Source: Myxococcales bacterium (lineage in GTDB: Bacteria > Myxococcota_A > Polyangia > Polyangiales > Houyiibacteriaceae). From it: 48,572 nt of DNA. Below the pieces are notes generated by a model that was given only the letters and a program-made list of their open reading frames with translations, ran no database searches and was not told the origin of the DNA. The stretch lies in contig JAHELW010000005.1 in NCBI GenBank assembly GCA_024643985.1, forward strand, positions 1-48,572. Reading direction: 5' to 3'. Position 1 is the first letter of the stretch. Each line of letters opens with the position of its first letter. A program made the translations under genes and the position numbers. Positions 1 to 9,047 of the stretch are shown in pieces.

Positions 1-93
1 GGGTGCCCGCTCGCTACGCTCGCCCCCACTCGCTGTGCTGGGCATCCCGACCGATTCTCCTCCGCATACGTCCTACCGCTGCGTACTGAATCC

Positions 94-160
94 GGGTTTT
101 CGCGGTGTGGGTTGCAACACCCTGAAATGACAGCCTTCCGACAGGGGGAGCATGTCCCCC
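94..160 (+). repeat. Interspersed 3'-end repeat, copy A
   Basis: It begins with the core TTTTCGCGGTGTGGGTTG, identical to copy B over 21 bases, and ends in the hairpin GGGGGA-gcatg-TCCCCC (144-160). The middle differs from the other copies. Unlike the other three copies, no recognisable gene stop abuts its hairpin end inside this window. The sequence just right of the hairpin (about 160-215) loosely resembles a degraded copy in the opposite orientation, but I could not confirm that by eye. Confidence 0.65.
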
Positions 161-322
161 TCTTGACCCTGGTTTGGTTATATCCGACCCACCCACCCCC
201 ACCCGTAATCCTCCCTCCGCGCCCTGCGGGCTTGGCGGCGCATGCGCGCCGGGCTTCGCCCTTCGGGCTCGCGCTTCCGCCTGCACGACGCCCGCCTGCT
301 TCCTGGGCAAGACGTCTGCCTA

Positions 323-510
323 GGGGCTCGGAAAAAACGCGACGGGGGTCGGAGCGGACGTGCCAAGTGACAATCGCCACGACAGCAACCACCGGCGATT
401 GGCGCGCAGCCCGAGGGAGCGCGTGCGCGGCCTACATCCCCAGTCTTACGGGCCGCATTTGCAGGCGCTCCCGATCCGCGCAGGCCCCCGTCGTGTTTTT
501 TCCGAGCCCC
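323..510. other. Candidate structured RNA or MITE-like element
   Basis: Two 26-base arms (323-348 and 485-510) are inverted repeats with one mismatch, which would be a G-U pair in RNA of one strand. Between them are two further perfect-arm hairpins: CAATCGCC/GGCGATTG (371-378 with 394-401), and a nested stem GGGAGCGC/GCGCTCCC (415-422 with 465-472) that encloses GCGGCC/GGCCGC (427-432 with 451-456). Together they would fold as a three-way junction closed by a long stem. It lies in a gene-free spacer between repeat copies A and B. A miniature transposable element with terminal inverted repeats is the main alternative. I recognise no known RNA family and cannot tell the transcribed strand. Confidence 0.5.
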
Positions 511-538
511 GTATGCGCGGTAGCGATGCCTCGAATTT

Positions 539-604
539 GGGTTTTCGCGGTGTGGGTTGTAAGTGGTTGGAATCAGCAGCTTTGGGAGGGGGGAGAATGT
601 CCCC
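539..604 (+). repeat. Interspersed 3'-end repeat, copy B
   Basis: It carries the same 21-base core as copy A followed by TAAGTG, as in copy C. It ends in the hairpin GGGGA-gaatg-TCCCC (590-604). The last base of the hairpin is the first base of the minus-strand stop codon of the phosphatase gene that follows, so in that gene's transcript the repeat starts right at the stop codon and forms the 3' UTR. That placement suggests a role in transcript ends, such as termination or stability; this is inference. Confidence 0.75.
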
Positions 605-1407
605 TAGCTTAGGAAGCCGAAGTGGTGGAGGCCCTCTAGGACGCCTCGGGCGTAGGGGTGCTCGGCGAAGTACATGCGGTCGGTGATTCCGCGGGCGGCG
701 GACTGGTCGGCCAGATCCGCCTTGAGGGCCGCGTCGGCGTTGCCGACGACGATGACCCGATAGCCGGCGAGCATCGCCGCGCGATCGTTGCCGGAGTCGC
801 CCGCGTACACGAGCTGATCCTCGTCGATGCCGGCGTGGTCGTGCAGATACCGTACCGCGTGGTCTTTCGCCACGCCCGACGGCAGAAGGTCGAGCAGCCC
901 ACGCTTCGACACGGGGTCGTAGCTGGCAACCAGGTTCACCGTGGCGCCCGCGCGATCCAACCGGGACCTCACGTTGCCGAGAAACCCGTCCGGACGGCCA
1001 TTAGTGTAATAGCTGACCTTGAACTCGGCCTGCTTCTCCTCTTCCTGGAGCTCGATGCCCGCCATCGCCCCGATCGCAGACTGAATCTGCACCCCTTTGA
1101 GACCTCCAAACGCGGCCTTCATCGCCTGCCGATACCTTTCGTCGACTTCGAAAGTCCCGTTTCTTCGGCGGTAGACGCTCGTTCCGACGTCGCAAACGAA
1201 CCAATCCGGAGTCGGAAGACCCACCTCCGCAATGCCTGCGCGCGCAAGGGACAGGTGGCGGCCGGTCACGTATGCCAGTCCGAGCGCGGGCTCTCCCCGC
1301 ATCGCCGCGACGAGCTCTGCCACCTCGCGCAAGCGCTCGGGAGTTCGCTCCAGCGGAATCAGTGTACCGTCCAAATCTGACGCGAGAAGGGTCCGTGTTA
1401 TGCTCAT
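604..1407 (-). CDS. HAD-family sucrose-6-phosphate phosphatase-like hydrolase
   Basis: The 267-residue protein is a cytosolic HAD IIB-type phosphatase, most like sucrose-phosphate phosphatase, which removes phosphate from sucrose-6-phosphate. Motif I is DLDGT (D11, D13), motif II is in VTGRH, and motif IV is GDSGND near residue 200. Its C-terminus (FAEHPYARGVLEGL) closely matches the phosphatase module of the divergent fusion gene, which supports the family call. The start is ATG at 1407, inside a 7-bp-arm inverted repeat. It is divergent from the fusion gene with 63 bp between them, and its stop touches repeat copy B. It is a second phosphatase of the same type in one locus, so it could be redundant or act on a related sugar phosphate such as glucosyl- or mannosylglycerate phosphate. 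Confidence 0.82.
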   Translation of the reverse strand: MSITRTLLASDLDGTLIPLERTPERLREVAELVAAMRGEPALGLAYVTGRHLSLARAGIAEVGLPTPDWFVCDVGTSVYRRRNGTFEVDERYRQAMKAAFGGLKGVQIQSAIGAMAGIELQEEEKQAEFKVSYYTNGRPDGFLGNVRSRLDRAGATVNLVASYDPVSKRGLLDLLPSGVAKDHAVRYLHDHAGIDEDQLVYAGDSGNDRAAMLAGYRVIVVGNADAALKADLADQSAARGITDRMYFAEHPYARGVLEGLHHFGFLS

Positions 1408-1419
1408 GCCGACATGAGC
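1402..1419. promoter_or_regulatory. Inverted repeat over the phosphatase start codon
   Basis: GCTCATG-ccga-CATGAGC is a perfect 7-bp-arm inverted repeat with a 4-base spacer. It contains the start codon of the minus-strand phosphatase gene and lies 52 bases before the start of the divergent fusion gene. In the phosphatase mRNA it would place the start codon in a stem. It also creates an upstream ATG that reads three codons and stops at TGA overlapping the true ATG. It could be an operator for the divergent pair or a translational control hairpin. Confidence 0.4.
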
Positions 1420-1470
1420 CTAGCGAGGACCGCGGCAACCCGCACCCAGGAAGCCATCAGCTGAGAGCCC

Positions 1471-4400
1471 GTGCACCGATCCCACAACCGACCTGTCATT
1501 TTCGGCGAGGTGCTCTTCGATCACTTCCCGGACGGTAGCCGCGTTCTCGGCGGCGCGCCTTTCAACGTCGCCTGGCATCTCCGGGGCTTCGGCGCCAATC
1601 CACTCGTGCTGAGCGCCGTCGGAGACGATGCGGAGGGGCGCGAGGTGCTCGAGCGCATGACGAGCTGGGACTTGATGACCCACGGGGTGCAGGTCGATCC
1701 GACGCATCCGACCGGCCGCGTCACCGCGAGCGTCGTCGACGGGGAGAACCGCTTCGAAATCGCGCCTGACCAGGCGTGGGACCGCGTGCAAGCCGGGCCT
1801 GCGCTCAGCACCACCGCAGAGGAGCCGGCCGGGCTGCTCTATCACGGCACGCTCGCTCTGCGCGGGGACGCGAGCTGGAAGACGCTGCGCGCGCTGCAGG
1901 CGGACACCGCCGCGCCATCCTTCGTCGACATCAACCTCAGGGAGCCCTGGTGGACGAAAGAAAAAGTCGACTGGTGTTTGTCGACGAGCCACTGGGTCAA
2001 GCTGAACGATGCGGAGCTCGCCCAGCTGACCGGAAGGCCCACGGACTCCTTCGACACGTGCCGGGACGCCGCGATGGCGTTGGCGCACTTACACACGATT
2101 CAAGGCGTCATCGTGACGCGCGGAGGGGAGGGCGCGCTCTCCGTTCTTGGCGGTGAAACCGCCTTCGAGGCGCACGCCTCGAAGGTCGAGCGCATCGTCG
2201 ACACGGTCGGGGCGGGAGACGCCTTCAGCTCGGTGGTGTGCCTCGGGCTGTTGCAAGCGTGGGACCATCAAACGACTCTGGACCGTGCGGCCGCTTTCGC
2301 GGCAGATCTCTGCGCCATCCGCGGTGCCACGACCACCGACTTCGCGCTGTACGAGCGGCACCTCACCGAATGGGCCAAAGACACGAGCTCGGGCTCGATC
2401 AGCGCCCCCGGCGCGCCGCAGCTCTACGTCCTGTCGCTCACGGTGCACGGCCTCGTCCGGGCGACGGACATCGAGCTCGGCCGGGACGCCGACACGGGCG
2501 GTCAGGTCTCGTACGTGGTCGACCAAGCCCGAGCGCTCGCGCACCATCCGGAGGTCGAGCGCGTCGATGTGATCACGCGGGCGATCACAGACCGACGGGT
2601 GCAGGACTGCTACTCGCGCCCGTTCGAGCCGATTTGCCGAGGTGCGCAGATCGTTCGGATTCCCTTCGGTCCGCGCCGCTACCTTCGCAAAGAAACGCTG
2701 TGGCCTCATCTCGACAGTCTGCTCGACCAGCTCGCGCGGTACGTTCGAATGCAGGACCGAACGCCCGATCTCATCCACGGTCACTACGCCGACGCGGGCT
2801 ACGTGGGTGCGCGGCTGGCGAAGCTGCTGGGCGTGCCGTTCGTGTTCACTGGCCATTCCCTCGGACGAGTGAAGAAGCTGCGGCTCGAATCCAAAGGGGA
2901 GGCCAGCGAGCAGACGTATCAGTTCACCTCGCGGATCGAAGCCGAAGAGCGCGCTCTCGAGACCGCGGCGCTGGTCATCGCGAGCACTCGCCAAGAGGTC
3001 CGCGAGCAGTACGAGCTCTACGACCACTACCAGCCGGACCGAATGGCGGTGATACCGCCGGGGGTCGATCTTTCGCGCTTTTCGCCTCCCGGCCCCTCGT
3101 GGGAGCGGCCCGCGATCGCCGACGACCTTTCGCGATTCCTGACCGATCCCGAAAAGCCGATGGTCCTGGCACTCGCGCGCGCGGACGAGCGGAAGAACTT
3201 CGAGGGATTGATTCGCGCTTTTGGCGAAACCGAGGGCCTCCGCGACATGGCGAACCTCGTCATCGTTGCCGGGAACCGCGACGACATCGGCGACCTGGGC
3301 GCCATGCCGCGTCGGGTCCTCACCCAGATCCTCGTCCTCATCGATCGCTACGACCTCTACGGATCGGTGGCGTACCCGAAGCATCACGACTCGAACGACG
3401 TGCCCGAGCTCTACCGCCTCGCCGCAAGGACGGGAGGCCTGTTCGTGAACCCCGCGCTCACGGAGCCGTTTGGGCTCACTCTGCTAGAGGCGTCGGCAAC
3501 GGGTGTGCCTCTCGTGGCGACGAACGACGGAGGCCCACAGGACATCATCGGTACCTGCAAGAACGGGCTCCTCGTCGACGCCCTCGACTCGGGCGCGATC
3601 GGCGAGGCGATGGTCGACGCGCTGAGCGACCGCGCTCGATGGAAAGATTGGTCTGACACCGGGCTCGCGGCGGTGCATGCGAACTACTCGTGGGACAGCC
3701 ACGCCTTTCGCTACGTTCAAGAAGCCACCAAGGTCGTGAAGGGTACTCGTCCGATGCCGGTTCATCGGCCGCGCACCAAGCTCGCCGGAATGGATCGGCT
3801 TCTCGTCACCGACGTCGACGACACGCTGACAGGGGACGACGAGGCGCTCGCCGAGCTCCTCGAACGCCTCGAGACGACGAATGCGAAGGTGGGCTTCGGC
3901 ATCGCGACGGGCAGGACGCTCGATGAAGCGCTCGCGCTCATGGCGGAGCTCGACGTTCGGGTCCCCGACGTTCTCATCACCGCGGGCGGGAGCGAGCTCC
4001 ACTACGGCACCCACCTGCTGCCCGACCGCTCCTGGGAACGCCAGATCCGCTATCGCTGGGATCGGGAGGAGGTCGCAGACGTCCTCGGCAAAATCCCGGG
4101 GCTCAGACCGGTCGCGGCGGCGAGCACCAAGTACCGGCTGCGGTACCAGCTCGACCCCGACGAGGCGCCGACCCTTCGCGAAATCCGGCGCCAGGCCCGC
4201 CAGGAAGGCCTGCGGATCACCACGATTCTCGACCACGAGGTTTATCTGGACGTCGTTCCGGTCCGAGCATCGCCCGGCCTTGCGATTCGTTTTTTTTGCT
4301 TCAAGTGGAATCTCGAGCCGCAGCGGCTCCTCGTGGCAGGCGATTCAGGGAACGACTGGGACATGCTTTCGGGCGACACGTTGGGCGTGGTTGTGAGCAA

Positions 4401-4545
4401 CCACACACCGGAGCTCGAGCGGCTTCGGGGGCGGCCCCGCGTCCACTTTGCAAAAAGCGCTCACGCGCGCGGGATCTTGGAGGGGATTGATTGGTATGAT
4501 TTCCTCGGTGACATCCGAATCCCCGCAGAGGAACAGAATGATTGA
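1471..4545 (+). CDS. Fructokinase / sucrose-phosphate synthase / sucrose-phosphate phosphatase fusion
   Basis: The 1024-residue protein has three complete-looking enzyme modules. Residues 1 to about 306 are a PfkB-family sugar kinase with the DTVGAGDAF signature (catalytic Asp250). Residues 317 to about 755 are a GT-B family 4 sucrose-phosphate synthase with DADTGGQ (341-345), the GHSLGR motif and EPFGLTLLE (E665/E673). Residues about 770-1015 are an HAD sucrose phosphatase with DVDDT (D781), ATGRT and GDSGND (957-962). The modules would carry fructose to fructose-6-P, then with UDP-glucose to sucrose-6-P, then to sucrose. SPS-SPP fusions are familiar; an added N-terminal fructokinase is not one I recall. 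The start is GTG after GAGAG. The stop overlaps the sucrose synthase start (ATGATTGA), so the two are translationally coupled. The kinase substrate is inferred. Confidence 0.88.
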   Translation: MHRSHNRPVIFGEVLFDHFPDGSRVLGGAPFNVAWHLRGFGANPLVLSAVGDDAEGREVLERMTSWDLMTHGVQVDPTHPTGRVTASVVDGENRFEIAPDQAWDRVQAGPALSTTAEEPAGLLYHGTLALRGDASWKTLRALQADTAAPSFVDINLREPWWTKEKVDWCLSTSHWVKLNDAELAQLTGRPTDSFDTCRDAAMALAHLHTIQGVIVTRGGEGALSVLGGETAFEAHASKVERIVDTVGAGDAFSSVVCLGLLQAWDHQTTLDRAAAFAADLCAIRGATTTDFALYERHLTEWAKDTSSGSISAPGAPQLYVLSLTVHGLVRATDIELGRDADTGGQVSYVVDQARALAHHPEVERVDVITRAITDRRVQDCYSRPFEPICRGAQIVRIPFGPRRYLRKETLWPHLDSLLDQLARYVRMQDRTPDLIHGHYADAGYVGARLAKLLGVPFVFTGHSLGRVKKLRLESKGEASEQTYQFTSRIEAEERALETAALVIASTRQEVREQYELYDHYQPDRMAVIPPGVDLSRFSPPGPSWERPAIADDLSRFLTDPEKPMVLALARADERKNFEGLIRAFGETEGLRDMANLVIVAGNRDDIGDLGAMPRRVLTQILVLIDRYDLYGSVAYPKHHDSNDVPELYRLAARTGGLFVNPALTEPFGLTLLEASATGVPLVATNDGGPQDIIGTCKNGLLVDALDSGAIGEAMVDALSDRARWKDWSDTGLAAVHANYSWDSHAFRYVQEATKVVKGTRPMPVHRPRTKLAGMDRLLVTDVDDTLTGDDEALAELLERLETTNAKVGFGIATGRTLDEALALMAELDVRVPDVLITAGGSELHYGTHLLPDRSWERQIRYRWDREEVADVLGKIPGLRPVAAASTKYRLRYQLDPDEAPTLREIRRQARQEGLRITTILDHEVYLDVVPVRASPGLAIRFFCFKWNLEPQRLLVAGDSGNDWDMLSGDTLGVVVSNHTPELERLRGRPRVHFAKSAHARGILEGIDWYDFLGDIRIPAEEQND

Positions 4546-6937
4546 CACCCTCGAAGGGCTGATGCTCGCTCATCGTGAGCCGATTTACCTCTTCTTCAGG
4601 CGGCTCAAAGCACTGGACCGGCAGTTTCTGCTCTGGTCCGACCTCGTGTACGAGTACGAGCAGTTCAGCGCGACTGAGGTCGCGGGGGCGCTTCGAAACA
4701 CGAAGATGTCGTCGATCATGCAGCACGCGCAGGAAGCCGTCGTCGATGAGCCCTTCATCGCGCTCGCGGTGCGGTCCCGCGTCGGCCGATGGCGGTACCT
4801 GCAGATCCATACCGAAGAGATGCATTGCCGGGAGCTCGCGGTCGCCGAGTATCTCGACCTGAAGGAGCGGATAGCCGCCGGCATCCCTCAAGGAGAGCGA
4901 TACGTTCTCGAAATCGACCTGAGCCCGTTCGAGCGAGGCTTCCCGAAGCTCAAAGACGCGCGCAACATCGGGCGGGGCGTCGAGTTTCTCAACCGACACC
5001 TGTCGGGACGGCTCTTCATCGACGGCGGGCGCGGCCAGCAGCTGCTCTTCGACTTTCTCCAAGTGCACCAGACGCGGGGTCAGCAGCTCATGCTGAACGG
5101 CACCCTGAAAGACATCGACGAGCTCAGAGACGCGCTCGACAGCGCCATGGAAGTCCTCGCGCAACACGAAGAGGAAAGCGAAGATCTCAGCCGCGAGCTT
5201 AGACGCTTGGGCTTCGAGCCTGGATGGGGGCGAACGCCCGCGCAAATTCGAGTGACGATGGAGCTGCTTCTCGACATCCTCGAAGCTCCATCGCCGAGAA
5301 ATCTCGAGAGGTTCCTCGCGCGCATGCCGATGATCTTTTCGATCGCGATCATCTCGCCGCATGGCTACTTCGGCCAGTCCAACGTCCTCGGCAAGCCCGA
5401 CACGGGCGGTCAGATCGTCTACATTCTCGATCAGGTTCGCGCGCTCGAGAAAGAGATGCGCGAGTCGATCCACGACCAAGGGCTCGACATCGAGCCTCAG
5501 ATCGTCGTTCTCACGCGCCTGATCCCAGACGCGGACGGCACGACCTGCGACCAGCGGGTCGAGCGCATCCTCGGCACGGAGCACGCACGCATCCTTCGCG
5601 TGCCATTCCGAACGTACGACGGGGGAGAAGTCATTCCGCAGTGGATTTCTCGCTTCGAGGTGTGGCCGTACTTGGAGCGGTACGCGATCGACGCGGAGCG
5701 CGAGCTGCTCGCTGAGCTCGGCGGCGTTCGCCCGGACTTCGTCATCGGGAACTACTCGGATGGAAATCTCGTCGCGACGATCCTGGCCCACCGGCTGGGG
5801 GTCACGCAGTGCAACATCGCGCACGCGCTCGAAAAGACGAAGTACCTGCTCTCGGACCTGCACTGGCAGCACCACGAAGAGGAGCATCACTTCGCGGCTC
5901 AGTACACCGCCGACCTGATGGCGATGAATACGGCTGACTTCATCATCACCAGCACGTATCAGGAAATCGCGGGAACGGAGGAGAGCGTCGGCCAGTACGA
6001 GAGCTACAGCTCTTTTTCGTTGCCGAGACTCTACCGCGTCGTCTCCGGCATCGACTGCTTCGACCCGAAGTTCAACATCGTGTCCCCGGGCGCCGATCCT
6101 CGCGTGTTCTTCCCGTACCACGACGAAGTACGCCGGCCGCAAGAGATTCGAGAAGAGATCGAGGACATGGTGTTCGGGTCTCCGAGCTGCGCCTTCCGGG
6201 GCCTTTTGAGCGATCGCGACAAGCCGCTCATCTTTGCAATGTCACGACTCGACCGCATCAAGAACATGGCCGGCCTCGTCGAATGGTACGCAAACAACGA
6301 CGAGCTTCGAAAGACGGCGAATCTGCTGATCGTGGGCGGGCGCCTCCGGGTCGAAGAGTCCAACGACCGCGACGAACGCGAGCAAATCGAGCGCGCCCAT
6401 TGGCTGTTCGACGAGTTTGACCTCGAGGGCCAGGTTCGCTGGGTCGAAATGCAAACCGACAAAAACAAGGTCGGCGAGCTCTACCGGCTGGTCGCCGATC
6501 AGCGGGGCGTGTTCGTCCAGCCGGCGCTTTTCGAGGCGTTTGGGCTCACCGTGGTCGAGGCGATGAGCAGCGGGCTTCCGACTTTCGCCACGCGGTACGG
6601 CGGCCCGCTGGAAATCATTCAGGACGGCAAATCGGGTTTTCACATCGACCCGACGCAGGGTCAGGACGCCGCGGCGAAGCTGCTCGCTTTTCTTCAGACG
6701 TGCGCCGAGGACCCGGCAGCTTGGAATACGATCTCGCAGGGCGGAATCGAAAGGGTTCAGGAGCGCTACAACTGGCCCCTCTACGCATCGACCCTGCTGA
6801 AGCTCTCTCGCATCTACGGCTTCTGGCGCTACATCTCCTCTCTCGAGCGCGACGAAACGCGCAGGTACCTGGAGATGTTCTACGGCTTGCTCCTTCGCCC
6901 GCTCTCGAAGCGCGTGCTCGAGCAGCACCAACACTAG
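4538..6937 (+). CDS. Sucrose synthase
   Basis: At 799 residues this matches the usual length of about 800 for sucrose synthase, which reversibly converts sucrose and nucleoside diphosphate (UDP or ADP) to NDP-glucose and fructose. The N-terminal regulatory region (1 to about 260) precedes a GT-B core with PDTGGQ (288-292), HALEKTKY, and EAFGLTVVE (E666/E674). I chose ATG at 4538 rather than the longer track start because AGAGGA lies 5 bases upstream, the length fits, and the start overlaps the previous stop by 8 bases. Coupling to the fusion gene puts synthesis and cleavage of sucrose in one operon. Nucleotide preference cannot be read with confidence by eye. Confidence 0.93.
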   Translation: MIDTLEGLMLAHREPIYLFFRRLKALDRQFLLWSDLVYEYEQFSATEVAGALRNTKMSSIMQHAQEAVVDEPFIALAVRSRVGRWRYLQIHTEEMHCRELAVAEYLDLKERIAAGIPQGERYVLEIDLSPFERGFPKLKDARNIGRGVEFLNRHLSGRLFIDGGRGQQLLFDFLQVHQTRGQQLMLNGTLKDIDELRDALDSAMEVLAQHEEESEDLSRELRRLGFEPGWGRTPAQIRVTMELLLDILEAPSPRNLERFLARMPMIFSIAIISPHGYFGQSNVLGKPDTGGQIVYILDQVRALEKEMRESIHDQGLDIEPQIVVLTRLIPDADGTTCDQRVERILGTEHARILRVPFRTYDGGEVIPQWISRFEVWPYLERYAIDAERELLAELGGVRPDFVIGNYSDGNLVATILAHRLGVTQCNIAHALEKTKYLLSDLHWQHHEEEHHFAAQYTADLMAMNTADFIITSTYQEIAGTEESVGQYESYSSFSLPRLYRVVSGIDCFDPKFNIVSPGADPRVFFPYHDEVRRPQEIREEIEDMVFGSPSCAFRGLLSDRDKPLIFAMSRLDRIKNMAGLVEWYANNDELRKTANLLIVGGRLRVEESNDRDEREQIERAHWLFDEFDLEGQVRWVEMQTDKNKVGELYRLVADQRGVFVQPALFEAFGLTVVEAMSSGLPTFATRYGGPLEIIQDGKSGFHIDPTQGQDAAAKLLAFLQTCAEDPAAWNTISQGGIERVQERYNWPLYASTLLKLSRIYGFWRYISSLERDETRRYLEMFYGLLLRPLSKRVLEQHQH

Positions 6938-6948
6938 ACGCGACCGCG

Positions 6949-9000
6949 CTAAAGCACGACGACGTCGAAGCCCCGGAGCTTGCCCGGGTAGCGCCCCTCC
7001 ACGGCGGCGACGTCCACCCGAACCCGCCCCTCCTCGGAAGTCGCGGCAAACGTCGTCAACCGGTAGCCCCCCTCGAGATGACCGAAGCCGTCTCCCGCGT
7101 CCTCGTAGAGCCGCCCCTCGGCGCGTCCCGCCGCGTCGAGAGACACCAAGAGCGTAAGCGGCCCCTCGAAGGCCTCGCCGGTCGTCTCGCCGCCCGGGCC
7201 AACCGGAAGGATCGCGCCCTCGCGAAGGCGCAGCACCGGATGAGCCGGCGAGGTTTCTGGATCTTCACCCGCCAGCGTGAAGGGCCGCCAGCGCCCCCGC
7301 GGCAACCGAGGCGCTCGATGTGCGGCCCCGAGCGACGCAGGCACGACCAGGACGTCCGTCCCGAGGAGAAACGACTGGTCCTCGCTGCGGAGCGAAGGGT
7401 CCACCGGATCGGCGAAGAAGACCGGGCGTGCGACCGGAAGCCCGGTCACGGCGGCCTCGCGAAAGAGGGTGTAGAGATACGGGAGCAGCCGGTAGCGGCG
7501 CTCCAGCGCGGTTCGCGCGATCGCCTCCACCTCGGGACCGAAAGACCAAGGCTCCTGGTCGCCCTCGTCGAGCGCGCTGTGCGTTCGCGAAAACGGGAGC
7601 AAGGCGCCGAGTCCGATCCAGCGCGCGAAGAGCTCCGGGGTCGGCGTTCCGGCGAAGCCTCCGATGTCGGGGCCGCTGTTCGGCTGTCCGGAGAGGCCTA
7701 GATTGAGCACCATCGGCACCGACCAGCCGAAATGCTCGAAGCTCGACACGTTGTCGCCGGTCCAAGTCGCGGCGTAGCGCTGCCCCCCGATGAAGCTCGA
7801 GCGCGTCAGCACGAAGGGGCGCCGGTCCGGGCGCGCGGCGCGCATCGCATCGTTTGTAGCTTTCGACATCAAGAGCCCGTAAACGTTGTGGTATTGCGCG
7901 TGGCTTCCGGGCGCGATGTCCCCGCCTCCGCGATGCTGGACGTCGTCGGGCAGCTCCGCCCCAAGCGGGAGGATCGGTGACGGCTCGTTGAGATCGACCC
8001 ACAGCCCGTCCATTTCGTGCTCGAGGAGCTCGGCGGTGTGCCGTGCCCACCAGGCGCGCGTCTCGGGGCGGGTGTAGTCGGGAAACGCTGCGTCGCCCGG
8101 CCACGTCCATTCGCGATGCTCGCGTCCTTCCGCGTCGAGGAGAAAGTGCCGCTCCGCCACGCCCTCTTCGTAAACCAGGTAGCCGGGCTCGACCTTGATC
8201 GCCGGGTCGAGGATCCAAACCGAGCGGAACCCTCGCTCGTGCAGCTGATCGTTCGTGGCGCGGGGGTTCGGAAAACCCTCCGGATCGAAGGTGAACACCT
8301 TGTATGCATCCATGTAGTGGATGTCGATCCAAATGACGTCGCAGGGGATCTTGCGCGCGCGAAACTCGTCTGCGAGCGCCCGGACGCGCGAGTCCGGATG
8401 GTAAGAGAAGCGACACTGGTGATAGCCGAGCGACCACCTCGGCGGGAGCTCGATTCGGCCCGTCAGCTCCGCAAGCCGGCGGACGACGTCCTGCGGACGA
8501 GCGCCTTCGATCACGAGAACCGGAAACGGCGTCTCGCAGCTGAAACGAACGCCGGCCCTCAGATCGATTTCGAGCCGATACGTCGTGTCCGCCAGCACGC
8601 CAAACGCGGTCCCGTCTCGCCGCACCGCCAGCACCCACGGATGCGCTTGGTAGAGGCTCTTCGAACGCTCGTCGTAGTTGGGGACCGGAGTGCCGTCGGC
8701 TTCGATTCGAAAAGGCTGCGTCGCCCATGCCTCCGTCACGAAACCGTTTCGCAGGAGCGGGCCCGCGACCTCGCCGGTCCCGTAGAGGCTCGTGCCGGCC
8801 TCGACGGCCAGGGTGGCTGCCCAGGGGCCGTCCGTCTCGAACTCGGGCGTGCTCCTCCACGTGCCCGGCACCGGTGCTTGGGCGGGCATCGGCTCGACGA
8901 GCGCGAACGAACGGGGAAGCGACGCGGGATCGACGTCCTGCGGGACGAAACGGGCGACGTCGTCGGCGACCAGGCCCGGCTCTTGATGCGATTGCGCCAT
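6949..9000 (-). CDS. GH31 alpha-glucosidase
   Basis: The 683-residue protein is a glycoside hydrolase family 31 enzyme. An N-terminal mutarotase-like beta domain (about 1-185) precedes the (beta/alpha)8 barrel with DVIWIDIHYMD, the nucleophile Asp336 in LWVDLNEPS, and the acid/base Asp416 in TWTGDN. C-terminal beta domains follow. No signal peptide is visible, so it is probably cytosolic and acts on maltosides, sucrose or other alpha-glucosides. It converges on sucrose synthase with only 11 bases between stops and is divergent from the carotenoid oxygenase (47 bases). The neighbourhood suggests it releases glucose from stored or imported alpha-glucosides, but its exact substrate is not shown. 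Confidence 0.9.
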   Translation of the reverse strand: MAQSHQEPGLVADDVARFVPQDVDPASLPRSFALVEPMPAQAPVPGTWRSTPEFETDGPWAATLAVEAGTSLYGTGEVAGPLLRNGFVTEAWATQPFRIEADGTPVPNYDERSKSLYQAHPWVLAVRRDGTAFGVLADTTYRLEIDLRAGVRFSCETPFPVLVIEGARPQDVVRRLAELTGRIELPPRWSLGYHQCRFSYHPDSRVRALADEFRARKIPCDVIWIDIHYMDAYKVFTFDPEGFPNPRATNDQLHERGFRSVWILDPAIKVEPGYLVYEEGVAERHFLLDAEGREHREWTWPGDAAFPDYTRPETRAWWARHTAELLEHEMDGLWVDLNEPSPILPLGAELPDDVQHRGGGDIAPGSHAQYHNVYGLLMSKATNDAMRAARPDRRPFVLTRSSFIGGQRYAATWTGDNVSSFEHFGWSVPMVLNLGLSGQPNSGPDIGGFAGTPTPELFARWIGLGALLPFSRTHSALDEGDQEPWSFGPEVEAIARTALERRYRLLPYLYTLFREAAVTGLPVARPVFFADPVDPSLRSEDQSFLLGTDVLVVPASLGAAHRAPRLPRGRWRPFTLAGEDPETSPAHPVLRLREGAILPVGPGGETTGEAFEGPLTLLVSLDAAGRAEGRLYEDAGDGFGHLEGGYRLTTFAATSEEGRVRVDVAAVEGRYPGKLRGFDVVVL

Positions 9001-9047
9001 CGGCGGAAACGTAGCGCAGGCGAGCCGCTGCGCGTACTCTCTCGTCG

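Larger units (their letters stand above)
1..603. other. Gene-free region with repeats and inverted repeats
   Basis: No ORF here looks real. The track ORFs are Arg/Pro/Ala-rich, overlap one another on both strands and match no family I know. What is present: a GGGTGCCC/GGGCATCC imperfect hairpin near 1-48, repeat copy A (94-160), an alternating GGGC-TTC-GCCC-TTC-GGGC stretch at 251-268 that could form either of two mutually exclusive short hairpins, a large inverted repeat with internal hairpins (323-510), and repeat copy B (539-604), which runs into the stop codon of the next gene. The region reads as a non-coding or element-rich spacer. Confidence 0.6.

Noticed and set aside
14-686. Overlapping ORFs on both strands in the left-end region (98, 166, 62 and 108 residues)
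   Set aside because: They are Arg/Pro-rich, contradict each other, run through repeats and inverted repeats, and show no recognisable motif.
4301-6142. 613-residue minus-strand ORF opposite sucrose synthase
   Set aside because: Antisense shadow of a clear sucrose synthase; composition is that of an out-of-frame translation and no domain is seen.
6938-6948. Intrinsic terminator between sucrose synthase and the GH31 gene
   Set aside because: The 11-base gap between the convergent stops holds no hairpin or U-tract.
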